A stretch of DNA of 64,000 bases, taken from the NCBI GenBank assembly GCA_013398615.1, contig VZSR01002145.1:6725969-6789968 (forward strand), read 5' to 3'. Every line of letters starts with the position of its first letter. Within the stretch, counting starts at the first letter, position 1. Origin of the DNA: Brachypodius melanocephalos. Lineage: Eukaryota; Chordata; Aves; Passeriformes; Pycnonotidae. Shown in pieces: positions 48,901 to 59,915 of the stretch. The translations under genes were made by a program, and so were the position numbers. The notes beneath the pieces were generated by a model that searched no databases, was not told the DNA's origin, and saw only the letters and a list, made by a program, of their open reading frames with translations.

Positions 48901-51900
48901 GGTCAGGCAGAGAGAGCCAGCAAGCACCCAGGTACAGAGAACTCAAGTGAGGGGAACATTCAGGTTTTAGGCATGAGTTGACATCACAGAGCTTTGCTTA
49001 GCAGTCTCCCTTCATCTCCAGCCTGAAAATACAGGTCTCAAAACCCAACAGCAGCAGCAACTTCAAAGCACTGAATGCAGTTTAATGAAACAACACAACA
49101 ATCCAGGTGTTTGCCAGTCAAACATCCCAGCACAAAACATCAACCCCTGGCCCCAGAGATGGACACAAACCTGCAGAGACCCTCATACCTGGTGGATTTG
49201 GAAGATGGACACCAGTGCTGCCTGCAGGTAGTCACTCTGCTGCTCCTTGGTGTAAAAGATCTCAATGGGATGCTGCCGGCCTTCCAGGTAGATGACAGGA
49301 GCTCCATTGAAGTACTGGGAGAACAGGTCAACATCCATGGTGGCTGACATGACAATCACCTTCAGGGGGAGCACAGGATGGGTCAGCACTGCAGCTTCCA
49401 CCCAGCTGGACACCAATGAGTCAGGACCAGCCAAAAGTCAGCTTCTGGATTCTGAGAACCATGCTCAGAACAGCTCACAGGCTTTGGGACAGAAGAGTGA
49501 TTTCCCCTCGTTAAAGCCATCAGCTTTTTAACACAAGCAGAAAACATTGGTGTGATAGAATGAGCTGGTGTGTGGAACAAGACCATGCAAGGCCCCTACC
49601 AGACCCCTCCAGCAAAGCCAATATGCTTTCACACAAATCCCTGACATGTCCACCCATCCCATGTGCAGTGCCCTACCTGGGAATGAGCATGTCCCACAGC
49701 TGTGCCTTCAGCCAGAGCTCCTGCACCTGGAGTGATCTCAGCAGCAGTGCCAAAACCTCCCCAGCACCCTGCCTAGTCTACAGCTCACACCCAAGGGGCT
49801 TTTGTGGAAAAAAAGGTACCACGGTGGTGACCAGATACCTTCTTCAGAGGTGTCATATCAGGCCCACACATCATAAGTCAGGAACTCTTAACTATTCAGA
49901 TTTAAAGTGACTTTTTAGGAAAAGAAAAATGGTCAAGGCTGAAAGTCCAAACATTTTGGAAGGCCACAGGAGATGCTCAGAGCCCAGCCCCGCCCCACCC
50001 TTCGCTGCCATCCCAGATGAACACACTTTGAGTGGCCGCAGGCCCCGCTCCTTTCGCTTCTTTTGTGCGGCTTTGACCACTCCAAAGAGCACATCAGTGT
50101 GGATGGTCCTCTCGTGGGCCTCGTCCAGGATGACCACGCTGTTCTTGTGCAGCAGAGGGTCCCCCATGGCCTCCCTGAGCAGCATCCCATCTGTCAGGAA
50201 GCGGATCCTGGTCTCTGCACACGAACAATCATCGAAGCGCACGGTGTAGCCAACCTGGGGAAGGGATCACACAGGGAGCATGGGCACAAGGACTGGCATT
50301 TCTCACTGCCATCGTGCCACAAGGAAGAACTACAAAGCCCTTGGTCACTGCATTGGACAGAGCCAAGCAGAAGTGCATGGAAGCTCTGGAAAGCAGAGCA
50401 GTTTATCTGCTGTCTGTGAGCAGTTCATCTTTCAAATCTAGGAAGCCACCCAGTGATACTCCCAGCATCTTTAATTGGCTTCTTCCTAACTAGAAGTTCA
50501 GCACAAATGCCCCCAAGTCTCCCTTCCTTCCTTTCCCTGCCAGAAATGATTCCATGCTCTCCAAGGATTTCATGCAGGGGAAGTCTTTCTCCTCCACTTT
50601 TCTTCCCCCAACCTGCACAAATTCAGCACTCTGCTCCCCTTAACAGTGACTTCCGATACAGGGAGCAGTGGAAGAGAGCACAGTAATTTTTGTTTCATTC
50701 ATGAATCCATATTTTTTCAAATAGAACAACCCAGATAAAAATCAAGAAGTACAATACCACAGAGACAGACCATGCCCACTTTGTCATGGGGCAGGTAAAG
50801 AGCCATTTTTCTCCACTTACTTAATTATAGAATCATAGATTATCCTGAGCTGGGATGAACCCACAGGGATCATACAGTGCAGCTCCTGACCCTGCATAGA
50901 CACCCCAACAATCCCACCCTGTGCATCCCTGGGAGCATTGTCCAAACTCTCCTGGAGCTCTGGCAGCCTTGGGCTGTGCCCACTGCCCTGGGGAGCCTGG
51001 GCAGCGCCCAGCACCCCAAGGGAAGAACCTTTCCCTGATATCCAACCTAAATCTTCCCTGACACAGCTCCAGCTGTTCCCTCAGGTCCTGTCCCTGGTCA
51101 CAGAGAGCAGAGATGGGAGCTGCCTCTCAGGAGGAAGCTGCAGACCTCGGTGAAGTTTGACGAATTCTCCATTTCTCCAGCTGAACAGACCAAGTGATCT
51201 CAGCCATTCCTATTATGTGACCCCTCCTGACCCTTCACCATCTTTGTGTTGCTCCTTTGAGCACTCTCTCACAGCTTTTACACCCCTGTTATATTGTGGC
51301 ACCCAAAACTAACCATGAAATCAAGACTATCACCCCTGTGGCCGGTTATTATCCTACCCACTGAGGCCTGACAGGGCCCCATCCCCAGTGCAGCAGTGAA
51401 CCAAAGTTAATCTGTGGATCAACCTACCAGCCTCCCCAGCTCTGTTCTCTTCTCCTCGGCCACTCTGGCAGCCAGGGTGACAGCTGCCACCCTGCGGGGC
51501 TGGGTCACAGCAATGATGCCAGGATGCCCAATCCCTGCTTCGTACAGGTACTGAGGCAGCTGAGTGGTCTTCCCGGAGCCCGTTTCTCCTAAGGAATATC
51601 AAGGGAATAGGGTTTTCTCCCCTGTGCTTTTATAGCATTGTCAAACTCGTTTTTTTATGTTAACTTTTAGCCCTGTTTGAGGATGGAGAAGCTGAAGACA
51701 GGGAGAGAAGTCCAGCCATAAAGCGATGGCAGGTCAGAGACACCACCCAATGTCCTCTTGCTGCTGGGCCACTCCTCTGCAGAGCTCCCTCCACCCAGGT
51801 GCTCTCCAGCCACACTCTGGTTTAGAAACGTATTCCAGCCTCTCTGGAGGTGAAGTGTCTGTGGTGTGACACTAATAGGAGTGACATGCAAAGCATTTTT

Positions 51901-52447
51901 CATTTAATTACAAAAAAAAAAAGTTAAGTCTTTAGACTACCACGTGCGAAGTTGTGTATCTTCACCTCCTGAAAGTCTGACAAAAAACTTTTTAGTTTGC
52001 ATTCACAGAAAGCATAGTAAAATCAGTGAAAAACCCTAAAAATGTAAGTGAGGAGAGTATTCAGAAGAGGAGAGTTTTGCCATCTGGCTTTGACTGAACT
52101 CCAGGCAGACAGCAAAAGGAGAGGGAAATACGCTTGCTTTCTCCATAAAAACGAAGTCCTCGGCTGCCAAAGCACTTAAAGTCATTATATTCCTTGATCA
52201 CCACACTTTCGATTTACACCCAAACCGTTTCTGGGCAGCTTTTCCCAGCGCGGGACACAGCCCGGCACTCACCGATGAGGATGGCGGTGTCGAGGCGGCG
52301 GAGCCGGGCCAGCAGCGGGCCGCGGGCTCCGGAGATGGGCAGGGAGCGGCGCTGCACGTGTGCGGGCGGCGCGGCGCTCTGGGGCTGCGTGCCGGGGGGC
52401 GCCGCCTTGAACCGCTTGGCCGGAGGTCCCTCGCGGTCCTGAGCCAT
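42997..52447 (-). CDS. DHX33: DEAH-box RNA helicase DHX33, complete, 12 exons
   Basis: DHX33 is an ATP-dependent RNA helicase, mainly nucleolar, linked to rDNA transcription, translation initiation and innate RNA sensing. Exons in transcript order: 52447-52273, 51588-51428, 50254-50027, 49359-49189, 48661-48476, 47785-47674, 47288-47129, 46760-46672, 46367-46240, 45681-45478, 44731-44645, 43305-42997 (TGA). They join in frame to 669 residues (human 707; the difference is a shorter low-complexity N-terminus). All helicase motifs are intact: Walker A GETGSGKTT (59-67, split by intron 1), TQPRR, DEAH (156-159), SAT (193-195), FLTGQEEIE, STNIAETSITI (from 315) and QRTGRAGR (363-370). The winged-helix/HA2 region and the OB-fold C-terminus follow, ending EYFRRKLRTAKD. 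The protein is expected to be catalytically competent. Intron 2 contains a CR1 piece and intron 11 an LTR. Confidence 0.97.
43368..43910 (+). mobile_element. Probable solo LTR of an endogenous retrovirus
   Basis: The stretch begins TGTTGTGGTTTGG. It has a TATA-like TTTATAAG at 43714-43721, followed about 45 bases later by AATAAA at 43765-43770, and a C/T-rich tail. That order (U3 with TATA, short R with poly(A) signal, U5) is the LTR layout. No internal retroviral coding sequence flanks it, so it looks like a solo LTR. It lies in DHX33 intron 11, antisense to the gene. The left edge is reasonable; the right edge is uncertain because I could not find a target-site duplication. Confidence 0.6.
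50826..51345 (-). mobile_element. CR1 LINE fragment, longest in the window
   Basis: Starts with ATAGAATCATAGAT, the reverse of the CR1 tail. It continues through segments resembling the CR1 3' UTR and end of ORF2 region, such as GGGAAGAACCTTTCCCTGAT and CACAGCTCCAGCTGTTCCCTC. It lies in DHX33 intron 2 in gene-sense orientation. It is about 500 bases, diverged and 5'-truncated. Confidence 0.88.
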
Positions 52448-52640
52448 CGCCCCTGGCCGTCCCGCCCCGTCCCGCCGGGGCTGTCCCGGGGCTCTGTCCG
52501 CTCCCGGTCCCGTCCGTCGGGGCCGCGCTCCTCAGGCTCCCTGGCGCGGTGATGACGCCACCACGCGGCGCCGCGCAGAGCATCCTGGGAGTTGTAGTCT
52601 CGACGCCGCCGCCATTTGCAACGCTCGGATGCCAAACGGC
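52448..52640 (-). promoter_or_regulatory. DHX33: DHX33 promoter with ZNF143-type element
   Basis: GC-rich region upstream of the DHX33 start. On the minus strand 52598-52580 reads ACTACAACTCCCAGGATGC, a near-perfect ZNF143/STAF site. A YY1-like GCCGCCATTTG lies on plus at about 52608-52618. There is no TATA box. Confidence 0.75.
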
Positions 52641-54325
52641 AGCCAAATGCAGCCAAGGAGGGCAGAGAGACGGCTGCAGGCAGGGTCGGGATATGTTCCC
52701 ATTAAGCTACAGAGGGGTTCTCAAACACTGAACTAAACCCCCCTCCCCAAAAAATAACATTTTGATGTAATTCCTGCCTCATAACTTATGCTGGAGCAAC
52801 ACTGTTCAAAACACTTCCATTCTTGCTCTCTAGGAGCACTGGAAGTCTGTTCTAGAAACAAGCAAATCTGCCCCCAAAAAAATAGACCAAAAACCTGTAA
52901 ACCCCCCAAAGCTCCCAAAAGTTTTTATAACCTTTCACAGATAAAAACATAGATACAAAGTACTTCACACATTTCATCAGAATCTAACACACTGCTTGTG
53001 GACAAAGCATTTCGCCTGAGATGCCCACAGATTGCTCTCCTGGACTATACATTTTAAAAATTAAAATCTGTAGCCAGTTTTTAAAAACAAAATCTGAGAC
53101 TAAATGAGATAATCAGGTCATGCATAAGGCCATCCTCTAAAATGTAGAATGAAGATGCAGCTTTAACTCCTTTTATCTACTATGATACAATCAATAAAAC
53201 TGCACCAAATACTTCCTATGGCAATTTAAGAACAACTGACCATGATGAGCTGAATTGAGCTCCAGATTCCTCTGTGGCTCCTCAGGGATATTGATAATCA
53301 ATGTAGCTTTAGGTGAATCCCACTCACTCTCACTGGCCTGTGTTGGGCACAACAGTCCCACAACAAACTTCATCCACAGAGCACGGATTTCACATCCTGA
53401 GCAGACAACGCTGTGTCCTGCAGTTCTGAGACACTTGTGGGAAAAGCTTCAGTTATCTCTGTCTCTTCAAGGCCTCTGCTTCTTCCAGCCCCTGCTTTTC
53501 CACCTGCTCTCTCAAGACTACAGGATTATACAGAGGATTAACCAAAACGAATCCACAAGACATTTTATTCAACTCATCATTATTTGAGTCCTGACTCCAG
53601 ACAAGTTTCCTTCTCTAGTGCTGCAGGTGATTCAGTAATAGCAGAGGGCACATGGGGGTGGATTTTGCAGGCACATCTATTTAAGCACCAGTCTGAAAAC
53701 TGGGCACTTGAACACACAGTCCTCGGGGGTAAAAAACCACCAGAATGTAGCCTCGGCCTGCAGAACATTCCAAAAACCCAACTGGCAGAGTGAAAAGCTG
53801 CATTTTAATGCATGTTGTGTTCCCTGCAATTCAAAGATGACTGGAGACAGCAGCACCTCAGATTAAAGAAACTTTTGCCATTGAAATAGTGACTTAGCCT
53901 TTCAATCATCTTGTAGTTGTTTTATCCAAGAATAAAAAATACAAGTCAAAACCCAAAAAGTTGGGTTTATCCCCTGTAAAGTTTCCCACAGAGTTTCATG
54001 TATCAAATAACTTGAAAAAAATGCTATAGAAATAATTTTAAACAAGTACTTGTGTGGCCTTGTTAACTGCAGTTACCAAGAAAATGGTTTCCAGTTCTAA
54101 ATTTTTGGCTCTGCTGGATTTAGATGACGTCCAGCACAATGATTTCCCTGATTGGGAAAAGCGCTGGGAGTGCCTCAGGTGAGACTGCCATTCCATAAAG
54201 TGCTTGTATTCCAAACCATAGAGCTGTCAGAGTCCTCTCTGCGCTGGAGAAGGAGAGTCCCCACCTGGGACAGGACCCATGCCAGTCTCTCCCAGGGCTT
54301 GGCTGGGTGTTGGCACAGGCCCTGG
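52641..54325 (-). other. DERL2 3' UTR and DERL2-DHX33 intergenic
   Basis: No coding exon is recognisable. Candidate DERL2 poly(A) signals on the minus strand are ATTAAA at 53804-53809 and AATAAA at 53564-53569, giving a 3' UTR of roughly 0.5-0.8 kb. The remainder to the DHX33 promoter is AT-rich intergenic DNA. Confidence 0.6.
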
Positions 54326-57300
54326 TTATCCCCCGAGGCGCTGCCCCTCTCCCCAGGCAAAACCCCCCGGCCGCTCCTCTGGCAAGGGGTTGTAATTGGG
54401 GTCATCCTCCGGCGTGTCGAAGATTGCTTTCCTGCAAAACACAAAGGATGGTTATCCTTTAAAACTTGACAGGGAGATCAGGACAGCTCACATACTGCAC
54501 ATGGAACAGGATTCTCCCCCAAGGACAGCTTGCCCAGGCAGTGGGTTTTATGCTCTCCAGTTTGGAGCCACCAGGAAGGAGATCCCAAATCAAGACTGAT
54601 GAGTTTCATCTTCTGCTGTTTATGATATAAATATTCTATGCCAGGCATCTTCAGGATAGTCTATGATTCTGTGAAAAACAACCATCAGAGGTGTTCTGGG
54701 AGAGCACCACAGGGGATTAGAGCATCCACACAAGAGGGAACTGAGTGGGAGCACCACTACTTAATACTATAAACACTGAAGGATTTTTTTCCCCAAAATT
54801 ATGACCTGAGAACGACTTACAGAAGAAGGAAAAAAAAAAAAACATTAGATATATATAATATCTCAGCCACTGTTGCAGGAGACACAGCTTTGGTGCCACC
54901 AAACAAAGCTGTCAGCAAAGCTTGGTAAGTGTTATCAGAGAAATCAAAAGGTAAAATCCTTTAGCTCTTCTCCCAGTCAAGCTGGTTCCCACCTAAACAA
55001 ATGCCAGCTCCTTGTTTGGCAACATGAGTTCAATAAAAAGCAAGAACAGACACCCCTCAATTCTGTCTCTGCCCAATTCACCAGAAGCTGATGTGACTGA
55101 GCTACAAACAGTTTTCCAAACAACAACTTTTCCCATGTCTCTTCCAAAGCAGACACTAATACTCACAGGACAGATGGTGTTCTCAGGAGCCTCCCACCAC
55201 CAGGCTGATTGGGAAAGACATCCTCTAAGAAAAAATATATATGCCCAACAGCAATGCCTGGTAGAGAAACAAAAGGCAAAAGGTGATTTTTCAATAGCTC
55301 TCCTTTACAACTCTCAGATGCTTTACACTGGAGCTTTCAGAAAAACAACACAGATTGGTTCTTTCAGAAAAAATATGATGATACAGAAATATAATACCTA
55401 AGAAAGAAAACTAACAGCAAATAAAAAACTTAACTTACGCTACAAGACATTAATATTAGGAAAATGTCATTATTAAAAATACTGATGTTCTGGCTCTATT
55501 AGAGTTGATTAAATAGTAATATAAACTATTCTATTTCAGTAGACTGATGCTATGGTCAGATGCATCAGGGCTGATTCCAAGCAATAAAAAGCTAAAACAT
55601 CAGCAGCTCTTTCCATCCTTATCACAGCACAAAACAGGCTTCATTGGTTAGAAATCAGAAAAGCCTGGTATAAATAGATCAGATGAACTAACACCAAACA
55701 TTAGGGCATTCAGCCCTTGGATTTGTCCCCATTTTCCGTTTCACGTAAAATACGAGGAGGAGCCGATCCTTGTGATTGCTGCCATTGCTCACCCAGGAGA
55801 TCCACAATGATGGAGTTCCCCAAAAGCAGTGAAAAGCCCATCAATACCCAGGGTAGAAATGGGGCTTGGAAGATGAGGAGACCGAAGAAGTTCATGCGGA
55901 CGTAGGGATTCCTGCGGCTCCAGACGTACACCAGCATGATGGTGAATGCCTGGCCCAGGAACACCAAGTTCACAAACAGCCCAAAAAGCTGGCAGGGGTC
56001 ATTAAGGAAACACTTGTGAGGTCAGGAATTTCACAGTTTAATTTGTAATCCCGTGTTTTCCACACAGTTGGTAACTCCACTTTCCCAGGTGTGAGTACAT
56101 CAAGCTACTGTTCATCAAATCCAACAGCTGCAGCAGGATTCGGGGTACCTGCAGCATGAATAATCTCATTAAAGCATTAATGAATTAAAGAATTAATTCT
56201 TCACAGACAACCTGAGCATGATCCCACACCTGAACAGTCCCCTGATAAGCTCATTTCCATGATCAAGCAGAAAAAATCCCTGAAAAACCAGCAACAATCC
56301 CAAAGTATTCAAAACCACCCCAACAAAATAATGGTATTCCTTGTGCAACAAACCATGTTAAGGTAACAACACAGTTTGAGGGCTCATTCACACATCTTTA
56401 GCTTTACTAAAGGAGCTTGGAATTAAACCAGAAAGGATACGGTCATTAAAAGTCCTCCAAAAAGGAACATAAATACAAAATCTGCTGTCCGACCCCGGAA
56501 AGAGCCTTCCTCAAGCATGCGGCAGTACCGGTATCTGAGGCCACAGGTCAGGAAAATTCCATTGCAAAGGAGTTTAGAGACAGATCCAACCAGAAAATGA
56601 TTCAATTCTACATCAGCTTCAAAGTGTTGTATCAATTTACTGCATCACTTGGCTCTTTCTGGATACTTCAGCAGAGAGGGTGACCCAGGAGACAAAAAAG
56701 TTACCTGGAATTTTCTCCTGCACCACACCAGCACCCAACCTGAAGGATCAAGCTTGTACAAATTCTTATCACCAAAAAAAGTAAATGGCAAAATTCTTGA
56801 CCACTTAAGAAGGAGACCCCCCCACCTTGAAGCCCACTCATGACACCAGTGAAGTTGGCATTGCTGGATTCCCAGGAACTCAACCTTTCCTGTATGCAGG
56901 TACAGCAACATTCCTGCACCCTGGAGCTCTGCTTGCCAAGGGAACCAACACAACTTGGTGAAGGATACAAAAAGATCATGTTAAATAAAAAATTAAAGCC
57001 AACTGGTCCAAAGAACAAGTAGTTTGTGATTAACCTCCATATCTGGAAATAAGACAAATACAAGGACTTTAAACATGACAGCTTATTTTTATTGTCTAAA
57101 TAGGTAAGTAAGTAACAATGAAGCCGAAATCTCTTTTACAGAAAATGAAACTAAGATCTATTTTAAGGTACAATGGTCTGGACTCTGGCTACAGTAGCTT
57201 TTAAAAAGTGTATTTCTAACACAAAAAATACACTCTTTCCAGAAGACAAGCACTTAAAAAACTACAGCACAGCTTAAAACCTCCCGTGCTTCAGAACACA

Positions 57301-57826
57301 CTTACTTGAAAGTGCTTAAATATTAACTCAGGGTTGAAATACAGCTGGAAGGGCGTGATAAGTTCTAATTGCTGAAAAAGAAGAGAACATTTTGAAAGAA
57401 TCAATACAAGAAACAAAAAAAGAAGAAAAAATACACACCTAAAACAGCAACCCGTTCCTGTGTGCCAAGAAGAGCCCAGCAAGTCCTCAATCAGCACTGT
57501 ATGGGTTTTCTGGCAAGTTGGAGCCCCAATACAACAACCCTCTGGCGCTGTTGTTATTTTTCCGTGCTTTGCACAGCGTTTGTTTCGGGAATCCCCTCGC
57601 TCAGGGGGCTCTTGGGGCTCCACACCCGGCTCTGAGCGGGGGCGGTGCCTGAGGGCTCCTCTTCCACGGCCACCCCGCGCCCGCCCTGCTCCCAATTCCC
57701 GTCACGACCTCCCTCCCGCGGCCGCGCACTGACCACGGCGGCGGTGGTGAGGACGCAGGCGGTGGTGTAGGCCCGGGTCACGGGCGGCACCTGCAGGTAC
57801 TCCTGTCGGAACGTCTGGTACGCCAT
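54326..57826 (-). CDS. DERL2: Derlin-2, complete, 7 exons
   Basis: Derlin-2 is a multi-pass, catalytically dead rhomboid-like protein of the ER membrane that helps retrotranslocate misfolded proteins in ERAD and recruits p97/VCP. Exons in transcript order: 57826-57734, 57371-57306, 57042-56969, 56534-56441, 55988-55793, 55257-55167, 54431-54326 (TAA). They join in frame to 239 residues, the same as human. Visible landmarks are the Derlin WR motif (W55-R56), hydrophobic membrane segments (for example FLFNMIFLY, VFMFLFGGLLMT, TIMLVYVW, FLPWVLMGFSLLLG), GxxxG at 175-179 (GIAVG), and a C-terminal SHP box FAWGEGQRLGG that binds p97. Introns 3 and 4 have U12-type donors. DERL3 is the nearest alternative, but length and C-terminus favour DERL2. 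Confidence 0.97.
55989..56440 (-). other. DERL2: U12-type intron (DERL2 intron 4)
   Basis: The donor on the minus strand is GTATCCTTT, a perfect minor-spliceosome 5' site. TTCCTTAAT at 56009-56001 is one base from the U12 branch consensus TTCCTTAAC and places the branch A about 13 bases from the acceptor AG at 55989, the short spacing typical of U12 introns. Confidence 0.88.
56535..56968 (-). other. DERL2: Probable U12-type intron (DERL2 intron 3)
   Basis: The donor is GTATCCTTC, one mismatch from the U12 consensus. A looser branch motif TTTTCCTGAC (56556-56547) puts its A about 13 bases from the AG at 56535. The splice position is fixed by the conserved protein sequence IFLYRYCRM. Confidence 0.75.
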
Positions 57827-58325
57827 CTTGGCGGCCCCGGCCCGCCCCGCCCGCCTCCGCGCCAGCACGACGGTCCGCGCTCCCATTGGCTGAGCTGCTG
57901 CGCCCTCTCTCCCCTCTGCGCTCTCATTGGCCGACTGCCCGGCTGGCGGCCGCCTCTCCGCCCTCCCATTGGTGGTGCTGCAGTGCCCGCCCACCACCCC
58001 GCGCTGTCATTGGCCGAGTGGCCGGCGCGCGTCCGCATTCTCCTCGCGCTTGGCCCGCCCGCCGAGGGACGGAGCGCTCGGTGATTGGGCGGTGAGCGTG
58101 GCCTGGAGGGCGCTGATTGGCTGCGGGCGGGCGTGCCCTGAGGCGGTGCTCGAGCGAGGCGGGAAAGCGGCGGCTGTGGCACCGGTGGGTCTCGGAATCG
58201 TCTTCCGGCAGCGCCCCCGGGCTCAGCCCGTGAACGCGAGCGGGAGGAGCGGCCCCGCTGCCCCGGGTAACGCCGGGGAGCCCGGTGAGACCCGCCTTGC
58301 CCTCGCGGCCCGGCCCCCCGCCGCC
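57827..58325. promoter_or_regulatory. DERL2/MIS12 bidirectional promoter with CCAAT array
   Basis: 499 bases, GC-rich and without TATA, separate the divergent start codons. ATTGG (inverted CCAAT, the NF-Y site) occurs on plus at 57885, 57926, 57968, 58009, 58084 and 58116, all in one orientation. A CTTGG lies at 58049 where a further copy would be expected. A YY1-like CAAGATGGC overlaps the DERL2 start codon on minus. NF-Y is known to drive both ER-stress genes and G2/M genes, which fits the two products. Confidence 0.85.
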
Positions 58326-58958
58326 ATGTCGGTGGATCCCATGGCCTACGAGACGCAGTTCTTCGGGTTCACGCCCCAGACGTGCATGCTGCGCGTCTAC
58401 ACCGCCTTCCAGGACTACCTGTTCGAAGTGATGCTGGTGGTGGAGGGCGTGATGCTGAAGAAGCTGGACGGCATTCCCGGCTGCAAAGTCAGCCCTTCCC
58501 AGATCCGGAAATGCACTGAGAAATTCCTGATGTTCATGAAGGAGCACTTCGATAAACTCTTCGCTAAAATGGAAGAGATGCTGCTGCAGCTGGTGCTGAA
58601 CATCCCTAAGAACGTGCTGCTGCCCGAGGACAGGGTGCAGGAGCAGTATCCCTACAGCAAGGAGGAATTCCAGGCGCTGCAGGACGAGCTGCAGCAGCTG
58701 CAGCAGCAGTGCAGGGCAGAGGCGGCCGTGGAGCAGGCGCTGCGAGCGGAGCTGGAGGAGCAGAAGGCTGTCAAGGCCGAGCTGGAGAAGATTTTGCAGT
58801 GCTTTGATGGGCTTGAGAGCATCTGCAGGGAGCAAGGGGCCGGCAACTTCAAGGAAAGCTTTGCCCTCCTGACACAGAACTCAAAGAAATTGCAGGATGT
58901 GCTGAAAGATGTTGAAAAGAAGAGCGAAAAAATGAAGCAGCATGATCAGTTAATGTAA
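58326..58958 (+). CDS. MIS12: MIS12 kinetochore complex component, complete, single coding exon
   Basis: MIS12 is a core subunit of the Mis12 complex that bridges CENP-C/inner centromere to NDC80 and KNL1 at the kinetochore. The frame gives 210 residues (human 205), intronless in the coding part as in human. The N-terminus MSVDPMAYETQFFGFTPQTC is the conserved family start and fixes the ATG, although the frame stays open upstream without an ATG. Residues 1-110 form the helical head (VMLKKLDGIPGC, IRKCTEKFLMFMKEHF). Residues of about 115-205 are coiled coil rich in E, Q and L. The terminus (KKSEKMKQHDQLM) differs from mammals, which is usual for this fast-evolving protein. Confidence 0.97.
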   Translation: MSVDPMAYETQFFGFTPQTCMLRVYTAFQDYLFEVMLVVEGVMLKKLDGIPGCKVSPSQIRKCTEKFLMFMKEHFDKLFAKMEEMLLQLVLNIPKNVLLPEDRVQEQYPYSKEEFQALQDELQQLQQQCRAEAAVEQALRAELEEQKAVKAELEKILQCFDGLESICREQGAGNFKESFALLTQNSKKLQDVLKDVEKKSEKMKQHDQLM

Positions 58959-59909
58959 TGGAAATTCTGAAAAGGCAATAGATGTCATACAGAGAAAGCT
59001 TGCTAAAAATTACCGGTGCTTATCTTTCCCTTACTCCGCTCATCCTGCCAGGATTTCATTTAAAAGCTGTGTCAGTTTGCACCTCCCTAATGCAGGAAGG
59101 AGAGAAAAGCCTTATATATGAGTATAATGTAACTCATATTGTTAACTTTATAAGTTTTGGGTTGCTTAATGGGGATTTGAAAACACTGAATGTTACCTTT
59201 GAATACAGTGTAGCACTTGTCCATTTAAAGGATTATAACAACAAAGCCTCGTTGAGACTTGTAGGGATGTATAGGTGATTTCCAGCCTGAGGCCGGTGCA
59301 GGACTCGGTGAGGATTTTGGGGACTTTGCCAGTTCCCAAGGAGCTGCCTGGCCATGGCTACTGTGCCTTTCACTGTGTTTGGAAAGCCAGCAAGGAGGAA
59401 GTGCAGGGAGAAGGATGCTGCTGACAAGGTTCTGATGAGATCTGTTGGCATCAAACCAAATTTCAGCCCAGTTTCTGGAATCTCAGGGTTCACCAGCATT
59501 CCACCTGTGCTTGTGTTTCTCTCAGCACAGAGATGCTGCTGCACAGAGCAGAAGCCACTGGAGGAAATGAGTAATTCCATCACTTTGTCCTACTTCACTT
59601 TATGTTTCTTTATATATATATATGTTTGGGGTTTTTTTGTTGCCCAGTGTCCCTTCTCAACTAAAGGACAAAATTCCTTTTATTAATGTTTAATCAGATT
59701 TTCCTATGAAAATGTTATGAATACTGATAAGCTCTTGTGTCTTATTCTCTCTGTACTTAATTCAAAATCCCTGACAGTCTGTGCATCTTTCCAAGGCAGT
59801 TTTTTAATCTCCTGTTTAATCCTATCATTAAATATCAATATTAATTTCTGCTTTACTAGCATAGAGATTTAAAAGTCATTAACCTTGTGAATCATTTAGA
59901 GGTGACTGC

Positions 59910-59915
59910 AATAAA
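59910..59915 (+). promoter_or_regulatory. MIS12: MIS12 poly(A) signal
   Basis: AATAAA about 950 bases past the MIS12 stop, with T-rich sequence downstream; the AT-rich stretch before it reads as 3' UTR. Confidence 0.65.

Noticed and set aside
51901..52200. Extra coding exon between DHX33 exons 1 and 2
   Set aside because: Exon 1 and exon 2 join directly through the Walker A codons (G|GA), leaving no room for another exon in the conserved motif.
57927..58325. A 133-residue N-terminal extension of MIS12
   Set aside because: The frame is open but begins without an ATG. The conserved family start MSVDPMAYE is at 58326, and the upstream part lies in the CCAAT promoter.
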